Positions 7,229 through 16,552 of a DNA stretch of 64,000 nt are shown here, piece after piece. A model generated the notes under the pieces. The model did no database searches. It was not told the origin of the DNA and saw only the letters and a program-made list of their open reading frames with translations. How positions within the stretch are numbered: position 1 is the first letter of the stretch; each line of letters begins with the position of its first letter. The stretch comes from UBA695 sp042691655 (GTDB taxonomy: Bacteria; Verrucomicrobiota; Verrucomicrobiia; Chthoniobacterales; Chthoniobacteraceae), in assembly GCA_042691655.1 (NCBI GenBank), contig CP170506.1, positions 2,790,001 to 2,854,000 on the forward strand. Reading direction: 5' to 3'. Both the position numbers and the translations under genes were made by a program.

Positions 7229-9025
7229 ATGCCCTTTCTTCGAACGTACAGAAATTTCCTCTTTCTATTCACTGCCGTTCTTCCTCTTGCGGTGGTCGAG
7301 GCCCAGCAAACCGTTTTTCCCGCGGCCATCGGCACCCAGGAGGCCAAGGCGATCACGACCTTCGAATGCGCCGGCATCTATTGGAGCCCCGCCGAAGGGG
7401 CCAAGGACAACGCCTGCGCGGTGGAATATCAGCAACGGGGTGCCAAGCAATGGAAGAAAGCCCTTCCTCTTTGCTATGACGAGCGCAACCGGGAGTATCG
7501 CGGCAGCATTGTTTCGCTGAAACCAGATACGCTCTACAACGTGCGCCTGAAGCTCGAGAAGACCGCGACCACCGCGACAGTGCAGGCCAAAACGTGGAGC
7601 GAGAAATTCCCCGTCGCACGGACGGTGACGCTTTCCTCGGGCACTACCGACAAACCGCTGGAAATCAAGGAAGGCGGCACGCCAGAAGGTTACGTGGTCT
7701 ACGCCGGGGCCAAAGGGGGTACCGTCATCGATGTCAACAACACGGCACCCGCGTGCGTGGTGATCTCCGCACCTTACGTGATCCTGCGCAGGGTGACCCT
7801 AAAAGGGGCGGCCAAGGACGGCGTGCTCCTCAGCGGGCCGGTGCACGACGTGGTCGTGGAGCAGTGCGATATCAGCGGCTGGGGTCGCATCGCCAAGGAT
7901 GGATGGGGTGAGGAGATGGACGCCGCGCTCAAAGCTCCCTCCAAGGAAGTGGAGCGCATCATTGTCCAGCGCAACAAGATGCACGATCCCCGCTCCAATT
8001 CCAACGACTGGGGCCAGCCCAGGATCCGCGGCAACGGCATAAGCAACCCGCATCCCCTCGGGCCGCAGGGCATCGTTTTCTTTGAATCCAAAGGCAACCA
8101 CGTGCTGCGCTATAACGAGATTTACAGCGATGAGGAGCACCGCTTCAACGATGGCATCGGCGGTGCGGATAACTTCAGCTACGAAGGCTTCCCCGGACAG
8201 GACTCCGACGTTTATGGCAACTACATCCGCAACGTGTGCGACGATGCGCTTGAGATCGAAGGCGGCAACCGCAACGTCCGCGTTTGGGGCAATTACCTCG
8301 ATCTGGCAATGGCCGGCGTGGCCAGCGCGGTCAACAGCGTGGGGCCGCTCTACATTTTCCGCAACGTCTACGCTGTGAGCCGACGCACTGCCAACTGGGA
8401 ACCGCCCGTTCCCGACCACAAGGGCGTGGACATTTCCGCCGGGATAGCACTCGACAACCGGGGCACCTTTGCCAAGCTTTCCGACGCCCAGCAAGTCACC
8501 ACCCGGGATGGGAGCAAATGGACCTTTGGCGGCGGGCGGCGTTATTTCCTCCACAACACGCTGCTGCAACCGGCCTCACCCAACCCGGGCGAGCCGACGC
8601 GCGGCGCACGCTGCGGCATCGGCCGCTGGGCTGGCGCGATGGAAAACACGGTGAGCCGCAACAACATTTACGACGTGGCTCCGATCCCCGAGATCAATGG
8701 ACATAAGATGACCTGGAGCGTCTTTGATGTGAGACGCTGGCCCACCAACAGCCTCGACTACGACCTTTGCAGCGGCGAGGTGATCGTGGCGGATGGGCAG
8801 GAAACCCACGCGATCCACGCCACGCCTGTGTATGCGCCTGGCAACGGCGCGGAAAGCGGCACCAATGGACGTTACGCACTGGCTCCGAATAGTCCTGGAT
8901 ATGGCCAGGCCGAACGCTTGCCAAATTTCAACGACGCGTTCAAAAAACACGGCCCCGACATCGGAGCGGCCCAGGCGGATGAGCCGCCGATGGAATTTGG
9001 CGTCCATGCCCATGAGAAACCCTAG
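7229..9025 (+). CDS. Secreted right-handed parallel beta-helix protein
   Basis: The start at 7229 gives MPFLRTYRNFLFLFTAVLPL followed by AVVEAQQ, a clean signal peptide; an earlier in-frame codon would put 21 charged residues in front. The product has 598 residues. Residues about 25-125 look like a fibronectin-type or other beta-sandwich (YWSPAEGA, LKPDTLYNVRLKL), and the remainder has pectate-lyase-like beta-helix coils (APYVILRRVTLKGAAKDGVL, HDVVVEQCDISGWG, NVRVWGNYLDLA). It probably acts on polysaccharide outside the cytoplasm; lyase or hydrolase activity cannot be decided. Its end overlaps the next gene by 14 bases, indicating an operon. The palindrome at 7030 probably controls both. Confidence 0.8.
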   Translation: MPFLRTYRNFLFLFTAVLPLAVVEAQQTVFPAAIGTQEAKAITTFECAGIYWSPAEGAKDNACAVEYQQRGAKQWKKALPLCYDERNREYRGSIVSLKPDTLYNVRLKLEKTATTATVQAKTWSEKFPVARTVTLSSGTTDKPLEIKEGGTPEGYVVYAGAKGGTVIDVNNTAPACVVISAPYVILRRVTLKGAAKDGVLLSGPVHDVVVEQCDISGWGRIAKDGWGEEMDAALKAPSKEVERIIVQRNKMHDPRSNSNDWGQPRIRGNGISNPHPLGPQGIVFFESKGNHVLRYNEIYSDEEHRFNDGIGGADNFSYEGFPGQDSDVYGNYIRNVCDDALEIEGGNRNVRVWGNYLDLAMAGVASAVNSVGPLYIFRNVYAVSRRTANWEPPVPDHKGVDISAGIALDNRGTFAKLSDAQQVTTRDGSKWTFGGGRRYFLHNTLLQPASPNPGEPTRGARCGIGRWAGAMENTVSRNNIYDVAPIPEINGHKMTWSVFDVRRWPTNSLDYDLCSGEVIVADGQETHAIHATPVYAPGNGAESGTNGRYALAPNSPGYGQAERLPNFNDAFKKHGPDIGAAQADEPPMEFGVHAHEKP

Positions 9026-10583
9026 CCCTTCCGTAAAACTGGCCCGCGTGGCCGCGTTCTCGCTCCTGGCGGCCTGTGCGGCTCAGGCCGAATTAAAGCT
9101 GCCTGCTCTTTTTGGCGATCACATGGTGCTGCAAAGCGGGCAGCCCGTGGCGTGTTGGGGCTGGGCCAATCCCGGCGAGAAAATTCGGGTGGCGTTCACC
9201 GATCCAGCAGGCAAGCAGCTTGCCCAGGCGCAGGCCGTGGCGGCAAATGGCGAGGGCCGCTGGAGCCTGCAACTTCCCCCTCTGCCGCAGGGGAGCGTCG
9301 GAAAGCTGACGATCCAGACCGACCACGGTGAAACGAAAACCATCGACGACGTGCTACCCGGCGAAGTGTGGCTGGCCTCCGGGCAATCCAACATGACGCG
9401 CAAAGTCGGCACGGCGGATTTTCCAAAGGAAGTGGCCGTGCTGGCCCGCACGGAAGCCGCGGAAGCACGGGGCTCCATCCGCTTTTTCACCGTCGTTCAA
9501 GGCGGCGCCGATGCACCGCGCAACGAGACGCCGGGAAAGTGGGTGGTGGTCACGCCTGAAACCGTGGTCAACTGCTCAGCGGTAGCCTGGAACTTCGCGG
9601 CCAAGCTCAACCGCGACCTGAAGGCTCCCGTCGGCATCATCCTCTCCGGCTACGGCGGAACGCCCGTGGAAAGCTGGGTCCCGGAGGAAGCACTCGACGC
9701 CACCCTGGCCTCGATGCCCGTCTGGAAGCGCCACGCAAACCTGCTAGCCAGCTACCCCGAAGCCAAGGCAAAATATGACCAGACCTTCGCGGCATGGGAA
9801 GCGACGAACCCCACCCCCGAGCTGCAAAAGCAGAACGCGGAAACGAAACCCCGCGCGCCCTACTGCGAAACCGACAGCCGCGCACCTGTCCGCCTTTTCA
9901 ATGGAATGATTTACGGCCTCGCGCCCTACACGCTGCAAGGCGTGCTCTGGTACCAGGGCGAGGAAAACAGCAGCCGGTCGCAGGAATACGGCGAACTGAT
10001 CCAAGCGTTGATCAAGTCGTGGCGCGGCTTCTGGGGTACGGAGCTGCCGTTCTACTATGTGGAGCTGGCCAACACGCACAAACCCCAACAAAAGCCCTCG
10101 GAAGACGGCTGGGGCTTTATTCGCGAGGCGCAGCAAGCCGCGCTGAAGCTGCCGAAAACGGCCGTAGCCACAGCGGTGGACCTCGGCAATGGCGAGATCC
10201 ACCCATGGAACAAGAAACCGGTGGGCGAGCGGCTCGCGGCCATCGCGCTCTCCGATGTGTATGGGAAAGCAATCCCCTCGCGCAGTCCGCAATTCACATC
10301 TTTCGAGATCCAGGGGAGTGTCATCCGTGTGAAGTTCGACCATGCCGAAGGCTTGCGCGCCCGCGGCGACGGCAGTGTCGCGGGCTTCGCCATCACCGGC
10401 AACGGGACCGATTGGAAATGGGCCGACGCGAAGATCGTGGGCGAATCGGTCGAGGTCTCCAGCAAGGAGATCCCCTCGCCCACCGCCGTCCGTTACGGCT
10501 GGGCCAGCAACCCAGTTCTTTCGCTGGAAAACCAGTACGGTCTTCCGCTGCGGCCCTTCCGAACGGACTCCATTCCAAGGTAA
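9012..10583 (+). CDS. Sialate O-acetylesterase-family carbohydrate esterase
   Basis: With the ATG at 9012 the protein has 523 residues and a signal peptide (VKLARVAAFSLLAACAAQA). An ATG at 9006 is possible; longer upstream frames overlap the preceding gene and are rejected. The N-terminal part is a beta-domain (LPALFGDHMVLQSGQPVACW). The SASA esterase domain follows: GQSNM with the nucleophile Ser near residue 126, NGMIYGLAPYTLQGVLWYQG near 300-315, and GEIHPWNKKPVGERLA with the likely catalytic His near 396. Homologues deacetylate sialic acids or, in plant-polymer degraders, acetylated xylan and pectin. The gene pairs with the beta-helix gene, favouring a role in deacetylating plant polysaccharide. 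Confidence 0.9.
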   Translation: MRNPSPSVKLARVAAFSLLAACAAQAELKLPALFGDHMVLQSGQPVACWGWANPGEKIRVAFTDPAGKQLAQAQAVAANGEGRWSLQLPPLPQGSVGKLTIQTDHGETKTIDDVLPGEVWLASGQSNMTRKVGTADFPKEVAVLARTEAAEARGSIRFFTVVQGGADAPRNETPGKWVVVTPETVVNCSAVAWNFAAKLNRDLKAPVGIILSGYGGTPVESWVPEEALDATLASMPVWKRHANLLASYPEAKAKYDQTFAAWEATNPTPELQKQNAETKPRAPYCETDSRAPVRLFNGMIYGLAPYTLQGVLWYQGEENSSRSQEYGELIQALIKSWRGFWGTELPFYYVELANTHKPQQKPSEDGWGFIREAQQAALKLPKTAVATAVDLGNGEIHPWNKKPVGERLAAIALSDVYGKAIPSRSPQFTSFEIQGSVIRVKFDHAEGLRARGDGSVAGFAITGNGTDWKWADAKIVGESVEVSSKEIPSPTAVRYGWASNPVLSLENQYGLPLRPFRTDSIPR

Positions 10584-10593
10584 TACTTCCTAT

Positions 10594-10607
10594 TATCCTA
10601 TAGGATA
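10594..10607. repeat. 14-bp palindrome between convergent genes
   Basis: TATCCTATAGGATA is a perfect palindrome filling most of the 27-base gap between the convergent esterase and cassette 2 A genes. It has no loop, so it would make a weak terminator. It could be a protein site or chance. Confidence 0.3.
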
Positions 10608-10610
10608 CCT

Positions 10611-13600
10611 CTACTCCCGGACGCTTTCAATTCTCCGGTCGAGGACCTCGCCGGTGTAGCGGTCGATAGCCAGGTGTACCCAGTAGCGCTGCTCGCCGTC
10701 GGCGGTGAAGTTCGCCAGCGTCTTGGCGCTGGAGGGATAGCGCCCGGTCTGGGCAATGACGTCGATCATCAAATTCCAAACCCGCGCCGTGCCGACGTTC
10801 GCCAGCGCCCGGATGGTGGCTTCGCGGAAGCGCTGGATGTTGATCATCGAGAGCTTGGTCTGGTTGTCGGTGTAAAGGCTCGCAAAGACGTCGCCGAGTT
10901 GCCCGCTGAAACCTTGGTAGGAGAGGCTGCCGTCGATGTTGCAGTTGGCGCTCAACGCAGGGGTGAAAGAGCCGGAGATGGTCTGCTTGCTAACCCAGCG
11001 CCCCACGAGATCGCTCAAATTCGTTAGAGGTCCCTTGCCTAGATCGGTACCGGTGGTCCAGTCGAAGAGCGCCGCGCCGAGTTGATCCGCTTCGCTGGCA
11101 CCGAGCGCCGCATAGGTGCCGATGGGCCGGATGCCAGAGGCGAAGTTATCCTCCTCGTCCCGGTAGGCCCCCGCAAGGATGGCCTTCATTACAGGCTTCT
11201 GCCGAGTGTTCAGATTAACGCGCCCCGCCGCGAGGCCAGCGGGATCGTTGGTTTCCTGAATGCAGAAGAGGTCCAGCAACGGTGCGTCGCCACTCTCGGG
11301 CGTGAAGAAGCTCAAGTTTTTCCAAGGCGTGCCGGAGAAGACGTAGCCGAGTTCCGCGACGGAGCGAAACGGCCGGTTCAAGACCATCGGCCGACTTTGG
11401 AATTGTTGCGCACTGCTGAGCGCGCTCGCCGGGGCATTACCGCTGGCATAATCCATGGCGCGCGCCATCGGCAGGCCGATGATACTGGTGCCCGAGCTGA
11501 CATAGCCGCCCATGGCGCGGCGCAGCACGCCGTCCGGATCGGTGTAGAACTGCGGCTTGCCAATCGCGGCCGAGAGCGTGTAGGGGTCGCCGTAGAACTT
11601 CTGGCCGTCGCTGGCGTAATCAGCCCGGTTTTGCGAAAGGAGCCCGCGCTGGAGCAAGGCTGTGTCCGCGCCCGTGCTGGTGTAGGGCAAATACCAACCC
11701 GGATCTTTCCACAGGGACCAGTCAGCGCTGCTCGAAAGATTCCGGAAGCTCTGCGCGAAACCGCCAGAGGCGTCGGGGCGGTCCGAAACGGTGATGCCCT
11801 GATCAGGGTCAATCCAGCCACGGAATTTCGATTTGGCCGCCGTCCAGTTCGTGGAGCCATACAACTCCGCCCCTGGATGGGAGGCCACGACGGCGGTGAT
11901 GATGCTGTCTGCCATCACCGAGTTGACATGGCCGCTGATGGGCGCTCCAAAACGGGAGGTGCGCGGATCGGTGAAAGAAGTGATGTACTGCTCGGCACTG
12001 ACAAGGCAGCCGTAGTTGGTGGAAGGCACGGGGCAAATCAACCAGTTTGGATCCACCGAGGTGTACTTGGTGTCGCAAGTAACCCAGTTGTTATTTTGGT
12101 CCCGGTATTGCAGGCAATATGAAAACGGCTTGATCCCCGAGTCGGTTTTAACGCCCACGTAATTTGCCGTGTAGAGAAACGTTCCCGAAGTGGCTGTGTC
12201 GGGGATCGTTCCCGTGGTGACCCAGCGAAGCGGGAAAAGCCCCATGGGGATGCCGATATAGGTGCCGGGATCGGGCACCGTTGAGGCGTTGTAACCCGGT
12301 TCGCCGCTGCCCAGGCGCAGAGGGTTCGGCGTGGCGCTTTTAAAGCCTCCCCCGCTCCATGCGGACCAAGAAGCGCCCCTGATCTGGGTATAGTCGCTGG
12401 CATAGTAGCCGCCCGAGCCAAGGCTCAGCGAGATGGCGCGGTCGTCGCCGGAACCGGAGGGCTTCACCAGCATGGTCGGCTCGCGGAAATAGGATGAGCC
12501 ATTCTGGGGGATGCTAAAATTGATTACGGCAGAATCCGGGCTGACCGCTCCGCCATAAGGATTGTAGGAACCAGCAATTACATCCGAGGCCCCGCCGCCG
12601 GAGTTGTGCGTGAAGTAGGCTCCGGGGCCCGACACCATGGCACCTTGAGAATAGAGGTTCAGGCTGCCGGTGCCCGATTTCGTCACGGCAGATCCCCCGG
12701 TCACGATCACAAATTTGGAAGCGCCAACCGCATAGCCCCACGGATAGAGCCTGGAATAAGTGCCGCTGCCCACCGCCGCCGGGGTGTTGCCGCTGTAGGG
12801 CGCGATGCGGAAATTCGTGGGCCGGAGGCTGGATGCCGCCGAGGGAAGCGGGTTGTTGCTGTCGTGCGGGTTCCAGACTTCCGGAATGGCCATCAGGAGC
12901 ATGACGCCGGGGTCGGTCAGCTTTGCGGGCGGGGCCTGGTAGGCATAGCTGGAATTGGCCGTGACATCCGTGAGGACTCCGGAGCCGGAGGCCACTGCGT
13001 CGCGCAATTTCAAGAGGCCATAGCGAATGCGGTAAATATAAGGCTGATCCTCGACCCCGCGAAATTCCTTGGGCAGCGCGGGGGTTCGCGTCTGGCCGTC
13101 GTCGAATACGATGCGCGTGGGGTAGCCGTCCACGTCGTACTGGTCGATGATGTTCGCCGCGACCTGGATGATCGCGTAATCCGTGGAGGCGTCGATGTTA
13201 TACTGGTAGTTGATCGGATCGGTCGCATAACCGCCATTGGGAACCGAGGCAGACCCGCTCGTGACGGAGGCCTTGGCGATGGACCCGGCGCTGATGCCCG
13301 CTTTGAGCAGCTCAATAAAATCGGGGTCGTGTGCGTTGCCGCCCAGGGCGGCGATTTCGCTCAGCGTCAGAATTCTGCCTTTATCCCCCGTGCCCGAAGT
13401 GCCGTTGTGGACGTTGTAGAACCACTTGTATTGGCCGTCGGTGTCGGCTTTCCAGGTGAGTCCGAAGTATTTTTTAATATTATCCGCCGAGCCCTGTTGC
13501 AGGAATTCCCAGCTCAGGCCGTGGGTGTCCAACAGCAACTGCATATCGGGATCGGCTTTGCCGCGGTCCTTGCTGGGGCCTTTGTAGGTGATCCACGCGA

Positions 13601-14912
13601 GGCGGCTGAGAGGAAAGCGCGTTTTGACGAGCGGCTCGCCGGTAACGGCGCTGATCCCTCCGGCCCGGGTGAAGGCCCCCTGGGCCCGAACGGTCAAGAA
13701 GCTCGGGTTGACGGGCGCGGTGCCGTCTTCGTTTCCGGCGGCATCGTTGCCCCCGCTCCCTTGTGCGAGAATGCGCGGGCGGTTGGGGTTGGGGATAAAC
13801 GATGGCTGGTTAAGATCGCGGCTGAAGGTGCCCAGATATTGCAGGGCGTTCTGAAGATCGGCACGTTCAGTGGAGCTTGCGGCCACGCCATTGAGCAGGA
13901 AACGCTTCAACTGCTGGCGGCTGGTAAAGAGCTGGTCGGTATGGCCATTGAGCACCGAGGTGGAGCTGATCTGGAGGAAGCCGTTGTTGTTGGCGGCGAT
14001 GGCGGCAACATAGTTCGACCCCGAGCTGATGGTGTAATTCGGAAAGGTGCCCGAGGCTTGGGCCGAAGCGTAGTTGCGCCAGCCAACGAGGGCATTGATG
14101 ACCTGATCCTGACGGCTGCTGCTCAGGTCGCTAATGCCGGGAATTTGGTGCAGGTCAGCGTAAGATAGCGCGTTTTTGTAGCTAAAGTGGCCGGTGCCGG
14201 TCACGGTGGGATAGCCCGCGACGTTGATATCCAGGAGCCCCCCTTCGTCGTAAATGGTGTAGGCATACCGGCCAACCACCCCGGCGGATTTCGCGGTTTC
14301 GATCGACTTGGGATTGCTCCCATCGCGGGCCACGAGAATCCAATCGGGCGCGGTAAAGTCAGTGTGCGGGGTGGTGTCAGTGGTGGCCGGGTCGCTCTTG
14401 GGCAATAGCAGCGGGGTGTTCCAGCGGGCTCTCGAAATGTAGCGTGCATTGATGGATGGCTGCGTGGTGGAGAGGTCGGCTGCGCGGCTGGATGCCGGGT
14501 AGGTAGCCGCGGCGGTGTAACTGGTGCCGCTGAAGAATGGCTGGTTGTAGGCGCTTCGCTTAATGAGATTGGCCAAGGTGCCAGTGGTACCCACCCGGCA
14601 TGGTGCAAACGGCTGGTTATAGGCAGTGTTATTGAAGTCAGGCTGGTAAAGGGTGCTGACATTGGTGCCGGTGGTGGCGGTGGTGATGACCGACCCGGCG
14701 GCGATCTCCTGTTTGAGGTCGCCAATGATGGCGCTTACCGCTCCATTGGCAAAGAGGTTCGCCCGGCTGCCATTGGCGCTGCTGTCGGCAATCTGCCGCA
14801 CGGTGACGGACCTGGAGAAAAAGGCGATGACAAGCCCTGCCAGCAGCAGAATGAAGGCCAGGGCGATGATCAGCGCGGCCCCCCGGGAGGAGGATGGACC
14901 TTTGAAGTTCAT
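10611..14912 (-). CDS. Verru_Chthon cassette protein A (GspK-like), very large
   Basis: The ATG at 14912-14910 gives MNFKGPSSSRGAALIIALAF, overlapping the C stop by four bases; 1433 residues. The N-terminus has Arg-Gly followed by a long hydrophobic helix without Glu at +5, the GspK/PilX type. DEGGLLDINVAGYP near residue 225, GRVNLNTRQKPVMKAIL near residue 1235 and RYWVHLAIDRYTGEV near the end match the cassette 1 A protein. It is almost 400 residues longer than that copy. The many Gly/Ser/Asn-rich stretches suggest extracytoplasmic beta-structure. It is the last gene of the esterase-oxidoreductase-D-B-C-A run and meets the sialate esterase gene tail to tail. Confidence 0.88.
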   Translation of the reverse strand: MNFKGPSSSRGAALIIALAFILLLAGLVIAFFSRSVTVRQIADSSANGSRANLFANGAVSAIIGDLKQEIAAGSVITTATTGTNVSTLYQPDFNNTAYNQPFAPCRVGTTGTLANLIKRSAYNQPFFSGTSYTAAATYPASSRAADLSTTQPSINARYISRARWNTPLLLPKSDPATTDTTPHTDFTAPDWILVARDGSNPKSIETAKSAGVVGRYAYTIYDEGGLLDINVAGYPTVTGTGHFSYKNALSYADLHQIPGISDLSSSRQDQVINALVGWRNYASAQASGTFPNYTISSGSNYVAAIAANNNGFLQISSTSVLNGHTDQLFTSRQQLKRFLLNGVAASSTERADLQNALQYLGTFSRDLNQPSFIPNPNRPRILAQGSGGNDAAGNEDGTAPVNPSFLTVRAQGAFTRAGGISAVTGEPLVKTRFPLSRLAWITYKGPSKDRGKADPDMQLLLDTHGLSWEFLQQGSADNIKKYFGLTWKADTDGQYKWFYNVHNGTSGTGDKGRILTLSEIAALGGNAHDPDFIELLKAGISAGSIAKASVTSGSASVPNGGYATDPINYQYNIDASTDYAIIQVAANIIDQYDVDGYPTRIVFDDGQTRTPALPKEFRGVEDQPYIYRIRYGLLKLRDAVASGSGVLTDVTANSSYAYQAPPAKLTDPGVMLLMAIPEVWNPHDSNNPLPSAASSLRPTNFRIAPYSGNTPAAVGSGTYSRLYPWGYAVGASKFVIVTGGSAVTKSGTGSLNLYSQGAMVSGPGAYFTHNSGGGASDVIAGSYNPYGGAVSPDSAVINFSIPQNGSSYFREPTMLVKPSGSGDDRAISLSLGSGGYYASDYTQIRGASWSAWSGGGFKSATPNPLRLGSGEPGYNASTVPDPGTYIGIPMGLFPLRWVTTGTIPDTATSGTFLYTANYVGVKTDSGIKPFSYCLQYRDQNNNWVTCDTKYTSVDPNWLICPVPSTNYGCLVSAEQYITSFTDPRTSRFGAPISGHVNSVMADSIITAVVASHPGAELYGSTNWTAAKSKFRGWIDPDQGITVSDRPDASGGFAQSFRNLSSSADWSLWKDPGWYLPYTSTGADTALLQRGLLSQNRADYASDGQKFYGDPYTLSAAIGKPQFYTDPDGVLRRAMGGYVSSGTSIIGLPMARAMDYASGNAPASALSSAQQFQSRPMVLNRPFRSVAELGYVFSGTPWKNLSFFTPESGDAPLLDLFCIQETNDPAGLAAGRVNLNTRQKPVMKAILAGAYRDEEDNFASGIRPIGTYAALGASEADQLGAALFDWTTGTDLGKGPLTNLSDLVGRWVSKQTISGSFTPALSANCNIDGSLSYQGFSGQLGDVFASLYTDNQTKLSMINIQRFREATIRALANVGTARVWNLMIDVIAQTGRYPSSAKTLANFTADGEQRYWVHLAIDRYTGEVLDRRIESVRE

Positions 14913-16006
14913 TGGGAAGTGAGGTTGAGGTAGCGCTGGTAGATATACACGCGGGAGGCAGCGTTCGCATTCAAGTCCGCGGTTTTGGCAAAGGAGGAGA
15001 GGTTGCGCGCTTCGTCCCATTTGGCGGCCATGAGCTTGGGCGGCGTGGCGGCCAGCTCTTCATCAGTGGGGTCTTCGAAAGCGCCGATGGCTTTGCTGAG
15101 ATCGGCTCCGCTCTTGCGTGCGGAGGGGTCCAGGACAGCAATGGCCACCACCACGGAGGAGACGTCTTGGAGCCCAAGCGGTCGCCAGACCGCCGCGCCG
15201 GTGTCGGCCCTGACGCAGAGGTATCCCCGCTGGGCCGCGGTGTCATACCAGCGGGAGCCCGGCGCGTAATTGCGGGTCGCGTCGTCGGAGGATGTGGGAG
15301 CCTGCGTCGCCATCAGGTTATGCGTGCCCGAGGCGGACGCCAGGACCGGCTTGTTGGAGAACGTGCCGTCTTTGAGCAGGTAGCAAAACTCGAAGCGGTA
15401 GACCCATTCGCTCAGCAGGCTAAAGTCGGTGTCGGTGCCCTCGTAATCCGGAGCTGTGCCGACGACACTGCTCCACGCCCCGGCTAGCGTGCTGGCCGCC
15501 AGCGGCGTAAACGCGGTGCCCGAGCAGGTCAGGAAGGTCATCGGCGCGCCATCCGTGGAACCATCCCAGGCGAGGCCCTTCGCAATACGTTGCAATATCG
15601 GGTAAGATCCATTTGCACTCGTTCCGGTCCGGTAGCCCACCAGCGAAAACGGGCTGCGGGATTGCAAACTCTGGGTGCCAGTGGTGTTAAAGCTGCCCGC
15701 CACCTCGCTGTAGAAAAAAAGTTTGTCGTTGCCTTCGTGCTTGGAGAAAATGAAGTCCAGCCCGGCCTCGCGAGGCATCGCCGCAAGGTCGCCACCGATG
15801 CGATCAAACACCGTCCGGGCCTCCTGGTCCGCGTCAATCCGCCACCGGTTGTCCTGGATGCTGTGGCTCGTCCCGTTAATGCTCTGTGCTAAGAGCACGG
15901 TGAGCAGCGAGAGCACCGCGATCGAGGCCATGATCTCGATCAGCGTGAAGCCGGAGCGTCTCCACCGGCCCGGCCCGGCAAAGGAATCATACAGGGTAGG
16001 CGTCAT
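14909..16006 (-). CDS. Verru_Chthon cassette protein C (GspJ-like prepilin)
   Basis: The product has 365 residues. Residues 16-40 give RRSGFTLIEIMASIAVLSLL, a textbook prepilin signal with Gly at -1 and Glu at +5. Further on HEGNDKLFFYSE matches cassette 1 C. The N-terminal helix and order in the operon match GspJ. It lies 12 bases after the B stop and overlaps the A start as ATGA. It probably forms part of the tip complex with D, B and A; this is inferred by analogy with GspH-I-J-K. Confidence 0.88.
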   Translation of the reverse strand: MTPTLYDSFAGPGRWRRSGFTLIEIMASIAVLSLLTVLLAQSINGTSHSIQDNRWRIDADQEARTVFDRIGGDLAAMPREAGLDFIFSKHEGNDKLFFYSEVAGSFNTTGTQSLQSRSPFSLVGYRTGTSANGSYPILQRIAKGLAWDGSTDGAPMTFLTCSGTAFTPLAASTLAGAWSSVVGTAPDYEGTDTDFSLLSEWVYRFEFCYLLKDGTFSNKPVLASASGTHNLMATQAPTSSDDATRNYAPGSRWYDTAAQRGYLCVRADTGAAVWRPLGLQDVSSVVVAIAVLDPSARKSGADLSKAIGAFEDPTDEELAATPPKLMAAKWDEARNLSSFAKTADLNANAASRVYIYQRYLNLTSQ

Positions 16007-16018
16007 GGCTCATTGGAA

Positions 16019-16552
16019 TTAGCCGCGGTCGAGCGAAATGACCGTTTCGTAGGACCCGCTATAATTCTTCGGCGCGGTGGCGGCAGCTCCGTCGGAGGCA
16101 GCGGGCCAAGTGATGAGCACCTGCACAAAGGTGGCCATTTTCTGGGCGCTGGCGGCGCTTCCCTCCGGGGTGATAAATTTCAGCGTGGCCCGGTAACGCG
16201 GGTTTTTCGAAAGATCGGCATCGGTATCGAGATGACCGGTGATTTCACCATTTTGGTCGAAATAAAGCGTATGACTTTGCGTCGTGCCCGGTGTGCCGGG
16301 GATGACAATGGCCAGGCGCGGCGAGGCTACATCGGCAGTTCCCGAGGAGGGCGATGCGGTCTTAAGGTCGGCCACAATGCTGGCTGCAAGCGACGCCCCC
16401 GCGGTGACTTCAATACTGCTGCGGTTGCTATTGAGCCCCACGGGAATGAGGCCAACCAGGGGGACTAGGCAGAAGGTGCAAATCCCCAGGGCGAGCGCCA
16501 CTTCCACGAGCGTGAACCCGAGGTGTGATTTGAAGAAAAGGGGAGTTTTCAT
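16019..16552 (-). CDS. Verru_Chthon cassette protein B (GspI-like prepilin)
   Basis: The protein has 177 residues. HLGFTLVEVALALGICTF at residues 10-27 is a prepilin cleavage site (Gly at -1, Phe at +1, Glu at +5) and helix; GspI proteins share the VEV(L/A)(V/L)AL pattern. The rest is a small beta domain ending SYETVISLDRG. The start overlaps the D stop by four bases. Length agrees with cassette 3 B (183 residues). Confidence 0.88.
   Translation of the reverse strand: MKTPLFFKSHLGFTLVEVALALGICTFCLVPLVGLIPVGLNSNRSSIEVTAGASLAASIVADLKTASPSSGTADVASPRLAIVIPGTPGTTQSHTLYFDQNGEITGHLDTDADLSKNPRYRATLKFITPEGSAASAQKMATFVQVLITWPAASDGAAATAPKNYSGSYETVISLDRG

Noticed and set aside
8793..9011. Longer N-terminus for the sialate O-acetylesterase gene
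   Set aside because: It would overlap the beta-helix gene by over 200 bases and place basic residues ahead of a clear signal peptide at 9012.
12606..14168. A 520-codon open frame on the plus strand, opposite cassette 2 protein A
   Set aside because: It is antisense to a well-supported cassette A gene, has shadow-type composition (Gly/Arg/Val-rich, no domain) and no start context. High GC makes such frames common here.
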